Positions 1-7,286 of a DNA stretch of 64,000 bases are shown here, piece by piece; position 1 is the first letter of the stretch, and every line of letters begins with the position of its first letter. The DNA comes from Herbaspirillum sp. meg3 (GTDB lineage Bacteria > Pseudomonadota > Gammaproteobacteria > Burkholderiales > Burkholderiaceae_D). Made by a program: the position numbers and the translations under genes. The notes beneath the pieces were generated by a model that saw only the letters and a list, made by a program, of their open reading frames with translations, made no database searches and was not told the DNA's origin. The DNA lies in contig NZ_CP022736.1 of the NCBI RefSeq assembly GCF_002257565.1, positions 496,001 through 560,000 of the forward strand, given 5' to 3'.

Positions 1-251
1 TGCTGGAAACCTTTAGCATCGGGCAAGTCGAACAGGCCATCGGCCAGGCTCATCATCTGGGCGTACTCGGCTTTGATGCTATCAAACATCTGGTGCTGTG
101 CGCCATCGAGCGACGACCGCCCAAGTTGGACCTGACGCTGTATCCCTATTTACCGAGCACCACGGTTGGCACAACCGATGCCGGCAGTTACCTCAGTTTG
201 CTTAGTCAGTCTGTGCCAGTGACGCGAGCTAATAGCAGAGGCAGCGTATGA
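1..251 (+). CDS. istA: IS21-family transposase IstA, C-terminal fragment (cut by window edge)
   Basis: An open frame enters from the left edge (first full codon at base 3) and stops at 249-251, overlapping the ATG of istB by an ATGA junction, which is the usual istA-istB arrangement of IS21 elements. The visible 82 residues are the C-terminal tail of a DDE transposase, past the catalytic core, so identification rests mainly on the coupled istB gene and the IS21-type terminal repeat downstream. The rest of the gene lies outside the window, so intactness cannot be judged. Confidence 0.75.
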   Translation, partial: LETFSIGQVEQAIGQAHHLGVLGFDAIKHLVLCAIERRPPKLDLTLYPYLPSTTVGTTDAGSYLSLLSQSVPVTRANSRGSV

Positions 252-1072
252 ACGAACCGTCCATCGAGGCCACTACAGTGGCACCGCAGGTGCTGCTGGT
301 GAACCACTTCAAAGCGCTGAAGCTGCCGACCTTCGCCCGTGAGTATGAGAAGGTTGGCGCCGACTGCGCAAGGGAAGGCGTGGACTACCCGCGCTATTTA
401 TTGCGGTTGTGCGAGCTGGAGCGCATCGACCGCGAACGCCGCACGATGGAGCGGCGCATCCGATTGGCCCGGTTTCCGGTGACCAAGAGCCTGGATACCT
501 TCGACTTCATGGCGATGCCGACCTTGAACAAATCCCTGGTACTGGAGCTGGCGCGATGTGAGTGGATTGATAAGCGTGAGAACGTCATCGCGCTAGGCCC
601 TTCGGGTGTCGGCAAGACGCACACGGCGCTGGCGCTAGGATTGGCGGCCTGCCAGAAAGGACATAGCGTTGGCTTCACGACGGCTGCGGCGCTGGTCCAT
701 GAACTAATGGAAGCGCGTGACGAGAAACGGCTACGTGCTTTGCAAAAGCAACTGACCAACGTGAAGTTACTGATTGTGGATGAACTGGGCTACGTACCGT
801 TCACGGCGGTGGGGGCGGAATTGCTATTTGAAGTCTTTAGCCGACGCTATGAGCATGGCGCCACGCTGGTGACATCGAACTTGCCGTTTGACGAATGGAC
901 CAGCGTCCTCGGTTCAGAGCGGCTCACCGGTGCGTTGCTTGACCGGCTCACCCATCACGTCCACATCCTCGAAATGAACGGTGAATCGTATCGATTGGCC
1001 ACTAGCAAGAAACGGCAGCAACGCAATACAAAACCAAACACCGCAACCGAAAAAGGAGAGGCCAAACCATAA
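248..1072 (+). CDS. istB: IS21-family helper ATPase IstB
   Basis: This 274-residue protein is the AAA+ helper ATPase of an IS21 element; it assembles on DNA and activates the IstA transposase at the target. A Walker A motif GPSGVGKTH lies near residue 118 and a Walker B segment LLIVDELGY near residue 174. The length is normal for IstB (about 250-275). Its ATG overlaps the istA stop, implying translational coupling. The reading frame is intact. It flanks the arsenic genes and may have contributed to assembly or rearrangement of the island, which is inference. Confidence 0.93.
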   Translation: MNEPSIEATTVAPQVLLVNHFKALKLPTFAREYEKVGADCAREGVDYPRYLLRLCELERIDRERRTMERRIRLARFPVTKSLDTFDFMAMPTLNKSLVLELARCEWIDKRENVIALGPSGVGKTHTALALGLAACQKGHSVGFTTAAALVHELMEARDEKRLRALQKQLTNVKLLIVDELGYVPFTAVGAELLFEVFSRRYEHGATLVTSNLPFDEWTSVLGSERLTGALLDRLTHHVHILEMNGESYRLATSKKRQQRNTKPNTATEKGEAKP

Positions 1073-1248
1073 AAGCAACATCTTGAGGAAACGGGCTACG
1101 CTGCGCTACGCCCGTCACCCCAATTCTGCCTGGCATTGAAATACGGATTAAAAAGAGAAGAATCCAGGGCCACGATGGCTCTTTTATTTAACCTCGATTG
1201 GTACACTTTTAACGTGCCATTTGGTACATCTTCAGTCCGGCATTGACA

Positions 1249-1612
1249 TGTTCGCGACCACAAAAACATTCTGGGTATTATTTTAGTTGCAGCACGTTTA
1301 CAGAAGCTGATCGTAAAATATCATGATGCGGCCTAACTACACAACGAGATAGAAACAACTAAACGCCATTGTCATCACGGTGACACGGAGTCGCTAGCAG
1401 TCAAACTCAATGAGCATGCTGATGATGGGGGCGAGGTAGATGTCTATTTTTCTCTTCTTGTTCTTCGCGAGAAACGCCGCTTGTTTCAATTAACGAGTGT
1501 CAAAATCTCTTTTCGTGAGTTCAGATTCCGGCTGAGAACGGACCTGCTTAGAAAGTTGGAGTATGCACTTACGAAATAGGCGCAGCGTGACCGCTACCTC
1601 CATAAATGAAAA
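1249..1612. other. Gap between the IS21 end and the aio operon; possible gene remnant
   Basis: No convincing gene is seen. On the plus strand one frame is open without stops for 80 codons (1337-1579), but it has no ATG or GTG start in a suitable place and no ribosome binding site. The predicted peptide is charged and contains no motif I recognise. It could be the tail of a gene truncated when the IS or the island was inserted. Confidence 0.3.
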
Positions 1613-1643
1613 CGGAGGCTACGCATAAAGCGGTAAGCCTCCG
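1613..1643 (-). terminator. Rho-independent terminator of the aio operon
   Basis: An inverted repeat CGGAGGCT (1613-1620) / AGCCTCCG (1636-1643) lies just beyond the cytochrome c stop codon. Read on the minus strand the hairpin is followed by TTTT, as expected of an intrinsic terminator for transcription coming from aioB-aioA-cytC. Confidence 0.7.
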
Positions 1644-1674
1644 AACTAAACGTTAGAAAATTCTATCGCGGTTG

Positions 1675-1998
1675 CTATTTAGCGCCTTCGAGAATCCACT
1701 GAGCCAAGAGCTTTACATCAGCATCTGACAAATTTGGATGTGCCGGCATTGGAATTGCTCCCCAAACACCAGATCCGCCGCTCTTGATTTTCTTGGCTAG
1801 CGAATCGACTGCACCTTTGTCGCCTTTGTATTTGGCGGCTACTTCGTTAAAACCAGGACCGACAATCTTGTTGTTGACAGCATGACAGGTCATGCAATCG
1901 GATTTTCCAACAATAAGCTTTGCTTTGCTTGCATCAACAGCGTAAGAACTCGCGCTGGCGAATAGAGCACCGACAACAATCATAGTACGCAAAAACAT
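1675..1998 (-). CDS. Small periplasmic c-type cytochrome linked to arsenite oxidase
   Basis: This 107-residue class I cytochrome c starts with a hydrophobic signal peptide ending near SSYA. One haem-binding motif CMTCH follows, then a distal PMPAHP segment that would supply the axial methionine. The start at 1998 is chosen because AAAGGG lies at the right distance upstream; a longer frame reaching 2046 would put 16 charged residues before the signal peptide. It is the last gene of the aio operon, 63 bases after aioA. In other arsenite oxidisers a cytochrome at this position takes electrons from AioBA towards the terminal oxidase (known for the family, inferred here). Confidence 0.88.
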   Translation of the reverse strand: MFLRTMIVVGALFASASSYAVDASKAKLIVGKSDCMTCHAVNNKIVGPGFNEVAAKYKGDKGAVDSLAKKIKSGGSGVWGAIPMPAHPNLSDADVKLLAQWILEGAK

Positions 1999-2061
1999 AA
2001 GACCCTTTCTTAAAGTGAACGCGGAAAGCCTTGGCTCTCCGCGCAAATACAGTGACGTTCT

Positions 2062-4542
2062 CTATACGTTATCGAACGCACGTCGTTTGGTAGAAACTGA
2101 TTTCTTGTAGCGTTCGATAGAGCCGACTTTACGGATACTTCCCCACGTTCCTTTGTAATAAGGAATGATGTTGCGATCCACCCAGTCAGTTGTCACGTTG
2201 CCCTGAATGCCATTGACGTAGCCGAATAGCATGAAAGTCTGGGAGGGCTTAATGTCTTTGACCGGGTAGGCCATAGCATGCGTTGACCCATAGTCATTGA
2301 ACACTTCAACGACGTCGCCGGCGACAACTCCGAGCGCGCGGGCGTCATCAGGGTTGATCTCGATATAGGCCAAGGGATAACGTCCCTTGACGAATTCGTT
2401 GTACTGGTCGTGATACGCGGTTTGCCAGACTTCATTCGCCCGACCGTTGTTTAGCCAGAATTTGTGCTTTTCTTTCAGCGCCTGTACTGGTGGTGGCAAG
2501 CCGTTCCACGATGCAGGTTTGAACTGCGCCTTGCCGTCTTTGGTGTCAAACTTGTTGTCGTCATAGTGAATCGGCGTGCCGATTAACTTTCCGTTCTCGA
2601 CGCGTTTGATTGGCAATTGCACGCCGTTCGTGCCGGCTGACCGCAGCAGCGCGTAAGTTGCCAAGTGGCCAGTGTCGCCACCCTGGCTATCGATCGGACC
2701 GGCACCCGGCTGTCCAGCGCGCCGGAATCCATCATTGAACGCATCCTCCTCGGTCTTCCAGTCAAATCCGGAGAATTGCGTCACCATTTCTGTTTTACCT
2801 TCGGCTGCATAGAGACCTTTGATCGTATTGGCGACTCTCGCTGCGATCAGACAGTCCGGCATGGCTTCACCTGGCGGGTCCATAAACTTCTCCGACAAAC
2901 GCATGCGTCGCTCGCCATTCATCGACGTCAGATTCATCTCTCCCGGGTGCGCCGCCGGTAGCATCAGGTGAGCTGCCTCAGCAAGCTTGGTCGGATAGAG
3001 ATTGATGCTGGCGACGAATAGTCCACCCTTGCTGGTCGCCTCGTAGATGATCTCAACCATCTCCGCTGCAGTAGCACCACGGGCCTTGGTCATTGCATCC
3101 TTGACGATCTGGCTGCGGCGGATGGTGGCTTCGCGCAACCCTTGGGCATTGTTCGAAGTCTGGAAGTTGTTGGAACCCCACCAGGTCATCATGCGGCCCC
3201 GGCCTTGGATGATTTCCTGATCCACGTAGATTTTTTCGCCGGTCGGATGCGGGGGACGTACATATCCTTCTTGGTGGCCGCCCATGCGGACACAGCCGGT
3301 ACCACGCCGGCCAACGTTCTGGGTAGCAATAACCAAATTCAGGAGTGCGGACTGAATGTTGTAGTTGTCATTTCCCCAGATGATGCCTTTTTCATAAGCA
3401 TGCATGGTGCGGGGTGTTTTACCAGGCGCCTTTGGCTTGTATGACCATTCCGCCGCTTGGCGCAGCTTCGCCTCTGACACTCCCGTGATGCGGCTGCATT
3501 CGGCCAAACTGATTTTGGTCGACTTAACGGCTTCGTCGAACCCGCTGGTGTGCGTGGCAATGAAGTCCTTCGCAATCCATCCCTGTTCAACAACATAAGA
3601 AAACAACCCATTGAACAGCGCTGCGTCAGTTCCAGGATTGATATCGAGGTGCAGCACCCGGTCCTTGGCCACTTGCTCAGCGATAACAATGGAGGTCGTG
3701 CGGCGCGGATCCACAAAAATGAATCGCCCCGCCTCAACAGGCTCACCAGCGAACCACTGCTTTTTCTTTTCCACAGTGGCGCCCGAGAGATTGGGTAGCC
3801 AGTGGTTGAGAAAGTAATTGGTCTGCGCTTCATAGGGATTGTTGCCGATAGACCAAATGACATCTGCAACCTGCGCGTCTTCATAGCTGTTGTTCAACTC
3901 GCCGATGCCCATCTCACGAGTTGCATGGCATTCGGAGTTGTACGCAGGACGATTGTGAATACGTACTGTCGGCGTCTTGATGGCACTGAACATCAATTTT
4001 CCGGTGCCCCAGGTATTTTCAAAACCACCGCCGGCGCCGCCATGGTCAAACGTCGAATACATGATGCTGCGCGGGCCATCTTTATCCAGGATCTTTTTGA
4101 TCAGACCGCCATAGATAGCGAGCGCGTTATCCCAGGAGGTGTCCAGCCATTGATCGCTCGCATACAGACGTGGATACAACAAACGTTCGTCGGTAATCCC
4201 ATCAGGGGTATACATGTAGGTAGCCATTTTTCCGCCTCGCGTCGAACTGAGGCCGGAATTGACCGAACACTGTTTATCCGGAACGATCATGATGTTGCTG
4301 CGCTTGCCGTCGCGGCCGGTGATGACGTTTGTCATAGCCGGCGTAAGTGTTACGGCCATCGGCGGAAGCTGCTTTGTAAAATCGAGTCCCAGTGCGTTCT
4401 GGTTGGGAGCCCGTCCACCTTCGCTGTTGGCATCCCATTTGTAGACGTGGTAGCCGCAACCGACGATACAGAAGTGACACGTCATGTTGGTCTTTTGTGC
4501 ATTGACCGGTGGCAATGCGATACGGTCTTTCATATTGGCCAT
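2062..4542 (-). CDS. aioA: Arsenite oxidase large (molybdopterin) subunit
   Basis: The 826-residue protein is the catalytic subunit of periplasmic arsenite oxidase, which converts arsenite to arsenate at a bis-molybdopterin centre. Near the N-terminus the pattern C22-x2-C25-x3-C29 starts the [3Fe-4S] motif typical of AioA. Molybdopterin oxidoreductase core blocks follow (for example WSIGNNPYEAQTNYFLNHW) and a C-terminal dinucleotide-binding domain (IEINPDDARALGVVAGD). The length matches AioA (about 825). It has no signal peptide of its own; the complex is exported with the Tat signal of AioB, encoded 13 bases upstream. A GGGAAAA element precedes the ATG. Identification is firm. Confidence 0.97.
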   Translation of the reverse strand: MANMKDRIALPPVNAQKTNMTCHFCIVGCGYHVYKWDANSEGGRAPNQNALGLDFTKQLPPMAVTLTPAMTNVITGRDGKRSNIMIVPDKQCSVNSGLSSTRGGKMATYMYTPDGITDERLLYPRLYASDQWLDTSWDNALAIYGGLIKKILDKDGPRSIMYSTFDHGGAGGGFENTWGTGKLMFSAIKTPTVRIHNRPAYNSECHATREMGIGELNNSYEDAQVADVIWSIGNNPYEAQTNYFLNHWLPNLSGATVEKKKQWFAGEPVEAGRFIFVDPRRTTSIVIAEQVAKDRVLHLDINPGTDAALFNGLFSYVVEQGWIAKDFIATHTSGFDEAVKSTKISLAECSRITGVSEAKLRQAAEWSYKPKAPGKTPRTMHAYEKGIIWGNDNYNIQSALLNLVIATQNVGRRGTGCVRMGGHQEGYVRPPHPTGEKIYVDQEIIQGRGRMMTWWGSNNFQTSNNAQGLREATIRRSQIVKDAMTKARGATAAEMVEIIYEATSKGGLFVASINLYPTKLAEAAHLMLPAAHPGEMNLTSMNGERRMRLSEKFMDPPGEAMPDCLIAARVANTIKGLYAAEGKTEMVTQFSGFDWKTEEDAFNDGFRRAGQPGAGPIDSQGGDTGHLATYALLRSAGTNGVQLPIKRVENGKLIGTPIHYDDNKFDTKDGKAQFKPASWNGLPPPVQALKEKHKFWLNNGRANEVWQTAYHDQYNEFVKGRYPLAYIEINPDDARALGVVAGDVVEVFNDYGSTHAMAYPVKDIKPSQTFMLFGYVNGIQGNVTTDWVDRNIIPYYKGTWGSIRKVGSIERYKKSVSTKRRAFDNV

Positions 4543-4555
4543 GATGTTTTCCCGA

Positions 4556-5080
4556 TCAGAGTACGTTGGACTGGCGGCCGTAGATCAGGCCGTTGACGCC
4601 GACTGCGGTGACAGAATCAGTCTTGGCGTCATACTTCAGATCAATCTGCGGAAGATTCTCTGTCGCGTGCCCGCATACCATCTGGCCGTTGTTCTCTGGA
4701 TCGAAGATTGAATAATGACAGGGACATTTGAACGTCTTGGCCTCGGTGTCAAAGGACACTGGGCAGCCCATATGCGAACACAGAATGCTGTAAGCCACGA
4801 TGTTTCCTTCGGGGCCCACACCACCTGGCGCCGCTGAATCCATCTTCAGTGCGACGCATGGGGAAGCTGCATCGGGATAGTTGAAACTGATGGGGGTAAG
4901 AACCTGCATCCCCCGAGACTTACCAACTGACGTCGATGGATAGGGTAAGGTCGTTGCACCCAGATTCGGTTTTGTTTTTGTCGCAGCTTCGGCCGTGGCG
5001 TGCGCGCCCACGGTACCGACTGCGGCAACTGTCGCCGTCGTGGCTTTCAGGAATGCGCGGCGGCTCACTTGATTGTCCAT
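4556..5080 (-). CDS. aioB: Arsenite oxidase small (Rieske) subunit
   Basis: This 174-residue Rieske iron-sulphur subunit passes electrons from AioA to a cytochrome or azurin. It begins with a twin-arginine signal (SRRAFLKA) and an Ala-rich hydrophobic stretch. The cluster ligands are C101/H103 in CSHMGC and C119/H122 in CPCH; the extra C106 and C121 are the pair that forms the disulphide in high-potential Rieske proteins. It is the first gene of the oxidase operon and is preceded by a sigma54-like promoter and two proposed AioR sites, so it is likely induced by arsenite through AioXSR. Confidence 0.96.
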   Translation of the reverse strand: MDNQVSRRAFLKATTATVAAVGTVGAHATAEAATKTKPNLGATTLPYPSTSVGKSRGMQVLTPISFNYPDAASPCVALKMDSAAPGGVGPEGNIVAYSILCSHMGCPVSFDTEAKTFKCPCHYSIFDPENNGQMVCGHATENLPQIDLKYDAKTDSVTAVGVNGLIYGRQSNVL

Positions 5081-5115
5081 CGAATGTCTCCCTCGTTATG
5101 TGGTGACATCTACTA

Positions 5116-5131
5116 GGCAATATGTGTGCTC
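5116..5131 (-). promoter_or_regulatory. Candidate sigma54 promoter of aioBA
   Basis: On the minus strand the sequence GAGCACACATATTGCC lies 36 bases before the aioB ATG. It matches the sigma54 pattern TGGCAC-N5-TTGC at GCAC and TTGC, but the conserved -24 GG is AG here. The assignment is supported by the sigma54 activator AioR encoded nearby and by the paired palindromes 65-120 bases upstream. Confidence 0.5.
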
Positions 5132-5194
5132 ACGTGCTTGCGTTTGTTAAGTGTTTGAATTGATTCATTTGTTGTGTCGCATCATATCGATGAC

Positions 5195-5234
5195 GTTACG
5201 AATGAGTAACCGAACAGCGTTACGTATCGGTAAC
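5195..5234. promoter_or_regulatory. Pair of GTTAC-N6-GTAAC palindromes, proposed AioR enhancer sites
   Basis: Two perfect palindromes GTTAC-N6-GTAAC occupy 5195-5210 and 5219-5234, centred 24 bases apart. They lie between the moaA stop and aioB, roughly 75-115 bases upstream of the candidate sigma54 promoter, where enhancer-binding proteins usually act. The same palindrome recurs before aioX, which suggests one regulator, most simply AioR. No binding data are available here. Confidence 0.6.
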
Positions 5235-5243
5235 CGGCTGCGA

Positions 5244-6368
5244 TCATCCACCGATATACGACATCTCTACTTTGGCTGCGCGTGAAGCGTCCAATGTAGC
5301 CCGGCGTTCCGAATACCGGTCCTCGCGTCCTCGCCAGATGCTTGCCAGTCGTTGCTGTAGTGTCTCGTCCGAGGAGCGCGAATCACGCAATATGCTTCGC
5401 AAGTCGGCACCATGCGAACCAAACAGGCAGGTATATAGTTTTCCGTCCGTCGATAACCGTGCGCGATTGCAGGTTCCGCAGAAGGGAGCGGTGATGCTGG
5501 AGATTAATCCCAACTCGAGGCTACCGTCGGCCAACTTATAGCGCTGGGCGGTTTCACCGAATCGGTCGTGAGGTAAGGCCTCAAGCGTGTAGCGCTCCTG
5601 AACTCGGCTGACAATCTCGTCAGAGGGAAACACGTAGTCAGATTTCCAGCCATTGGTCGACCCGACGTCCATGAATTCGATAAACCGGAGAATGACACCG
5701 CTGCCCCGGAAGTGTTCGATCAATGGGAGAATCTGATCGTCGTTATAACCGCGCTTTACGACTACGTTCACTTTAACCGGTGCCAAGCCAGCCGCTAGCG
5801 CGGCGTCGATTCCGCGTAAAACAGCATTGACCGAAAAGTCGACGTCGTTCATTCGCCGAAAAACCTGCTCATCGATTGCATCCAGACTTACGGTAATGCG
5901 ATCCAGCCCGACTTGCCGCAGTATGGACGCCTTCTTCTCCAGCAGACTGCCATTTGTCGTCATCGCTAAGCGAATACGCTCGCCATTCTCTGTATTCAGT
6001 TGAGACAGGCTAGCGACAAGTTGCTCCAGATTCTTGCGCAGCAAAGGCTCACCTCCGGTAAGCCGCAGTTGCGTGACGCCAAGCTTTATCGCTATCCGCG
6101 CTACACGCTCGATTTCCTCAAAGCTCAACATTGAACTTGAATTCAGATAGGGATAATCCTTATCGAAGATTTCCTTGGGCATGCAATAGGTACAGCGGAA
6201 ATTGCAGCGATCGGTAACGGAAATGCGCAGGTCACGTAGTGGCCTGGCGAAGCGATCAACGATAACTCCCTGCATAGGCTCATTACTGCTCAAAGGAAGC
6301 AGAGAGACCGCAGGCGAGAGGGAATTGAGCCATCGAACGGGTTGTTCCAGCATCGCTTCTGTCTCCAT
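5244..6368 (-). CDS. moaA: GTP 3',8-cyclase MoaA (molybdenum cofactor synthesis)
   Basis: This radical-SAM enzyme performs the first step of molybdopterin synthesis, converting GTP to the 3',8-cyclo intermediate. The N-terminal cluster motif is CNFRCTYC, the C-terminal cluster ligands are in FCGTCNRARL plus a later Cys, and the protein ends in the Gly-Gly tail needed for activity. At 374 residues it has normal length; an internal ATG at 6353 with GGAGA upstream may be the true start, giving 369. It stands upstream of aioB with its own sigma70-type promoter and presumably supplies cofactor for AioA. A further moaA elsewhere in the genome is likely but not visible. Confidence 0.95.
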   Translation of the reverse strand: METEAMLEQPVRWLNSLSPAVSLLPLSSNEPMQGVIVDRFARPLRDLRISVTDRCNFRCTYCMPKEIFDKDYPYLNSSSMLSFEEIERVARIAIKLGVTQLRLTGGEPLLRKNLEQLVASLSQLNTENGERIRLAMTTNGSLLEKKASILRQVGLDRITVSLDAIDEQVFRRMNDVDFSVNAVLRGIDAALAAGLAPVKVNVVVKRGYNDDQILPLIEHFRGSGVILRFIEFMDVGSTNGWKSDYVFPSDEIVSRVQERYTLEALPHDRFGETAQRYKLADGSLELGLISSITAPFCGTCNRARLSTDGKLYTCLFGSHGADLRSILRDSRSSDETLQQRLASIWRGREDRYSERRATLDASRAAKVEMSYIGG

Positions 6369-6381
6369 TTATTATGCTTGC

Positions 6382-6410
6382 ATTGTTACCTCGTCGTAAT
6401 ATACTGTCAA
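6382..6410 (-). promoter_or_regulatory. Candidate sigma70 promoter of moaA
   Basis: On the minus strand TTGACA (6405-6410) is separated by 17 bases from AACAAT (6382-6387), a reasonable -35/-10 pair just before moaA. One of the proposed AioR palindromes (6385-6400) overlaps the -10 side, so the regulator could modulate this promoter. Confidence 0.45.
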
Positions 6411-6438
6411 ATAAATTTAGACGTTACCTTTTCGTAAC
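6385..6438. promoter_or_regulatory. Second pair of GTTAC-N6-GTAAC palindromes, between moaA and aioX
   Basis: A near-perfect copy (6385-6400, last base T instead of C) and a perfect copy (6423-6438) lie in the 73-base divergent gap. The perfect copy ends three bases before the aioX ATG and occupies the place where a ribosome binding site should be; no Shine-Dalgarno sequence is visible. Binding there would be expected to block aioX expression, hinting at autoregulation of aioXSR. Confidence 0.5.
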
Positions 6439-6441
6439 ACT

Positions 6442-7278
6442 ATGAATAATAGCCGGAGACTCTTCATTGGACAGCTTGGCGCTATGCCTCTTCTGGCTTG
6501 GGCCGATACCCCTGTGCGTATTGGATTGACACCCGTATTTCTGGACGAGCGATCTGGCTTTTTAGGCCGATTTAGGTTGTATCTAGAGGCCGCAATTGGG
6601 CGCTCGGTGGAATTCGTTCAACGTCGCAGCTATGCTGATATTGTCGAAAGGCTGCTCAATGGAACATTGGATACTGCGTGGATTTGCGGCTATCCCTATG
6701 TTCAGCATAAGACCGAGATGCAGTTGATTGCTGTACCGGTGTATCAGGGGACGCCGACTTACCATTCCTACATTATTGCCGGCACCAGCATTCCTGATGC
6801 ACGCACATTTACCGATTTGAAAGGAAGCGTCTTCGCCTATTCAGATCCGCTTTCAAACTCTGGATATTTGTACGCCCAAAGCCTGCTCTCTTCACTCAAC
6901 GTCAAAGATTCCGCGTACTTTCGAAAGTATTTTTTTACCTTTGGCCATCAGAGTGTGATTCGCGCTGTTGCCCAAGGATTGGCCAATGCGGGATCGGTCG
7001 ACGGCTACGTATGGGACAGCCTTGCCGCTCTTTCTGACTCCAACACAAAGGCAACGCGGATATTGTCGAAATCGGAGGCGGCTGGATTTCCACCGTTCGT
7101 TGCATTAAAAAGTCTTGATAGCCAATTGGCGGAGCGGTTACGAGCCGCTTTTCAGACCATGCATGAAACTGAAGGTGGTCGACAACTATTGAGTGAACTT
7201 CGTCTGGACAGCTTCAGTGCCGGCACGCCTGCGCAATTTGCGTCCATTGAAGCCACGATGCATCGAGTAGGTCTGTAG
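6442..7278 (+). CDS. aioX: AioX, periplasmic arsenite-sensing binding protein
   Basis: The 278-residue protein belongs to the phosphonate/phosphate-type periplasmic binding proteins that serve as the arsenite sensor for AioSR in other arsenite oxidisers. A short signal-like N-terminus (RRLFIGQLGAMPLLAWA) is followed by a two-lobe binding domain. I find a single cysteine, C82, in WICGYPY; AioX proteins are known to need a conserved cysteine to bind arsenite, so C82 is the likely ligand. The gene is the first of aioX-aioS-aioR (8-base gap to aioS) and divergent from moaA. The start is the only ATG before the signal peptide although no ribosome binding site is seen. Confidence 0.9.
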   Translation: MNNSRRLFIGQLGAMPLLAWADTPVRIGLTPVFLDERSGFLGRFRLYLEAAIGRSVEFVQRRSYADIVERLLNGTLDTAWICGYPYVQHKTEMQLIAVPVYQGTPTYHSYIIAGTSIPDARTFTDLKGSVFAYSDPLSNSGYLYAQSLLSSLNVKDSAYFRKYFFTFGHQSVIRAVAQGLANAGSVDGYVWDSLAALSDSNTKATRILSKSEAAGFPPFVALKSLDSQLAERLRAAFQTMHETEGGRQLLSELRLDSFSAGTPAQFASIEATMHRVGL

Positions 7279-7286
7279 AGGATGCG

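Larger units (their letters stand above)
1..1248 (+). mobile_element. IS21-family insertion sequence, right part
   Basis: The element runs from beyond the left edge to base 1248. The right end carries two TGGTACA sub-repeats (1199-1205 and 1222-1228) and finishes with TTGACA, i.e. the 5'-TGTCAA...-3' terminus expected for IS21-type ends when read inward. IS21 elements have multiple terminal repeats of this kind that bind IstA. The left end is not visible, so the target duplication cannot be checked. Confidence 0.8.

Noticed and set aside
3802..4596. A 264-codon plus-strand frame opposite aioA
   Set aside because: It is antisense to the conserved aioA N-terminal region and has no recognisable domain.
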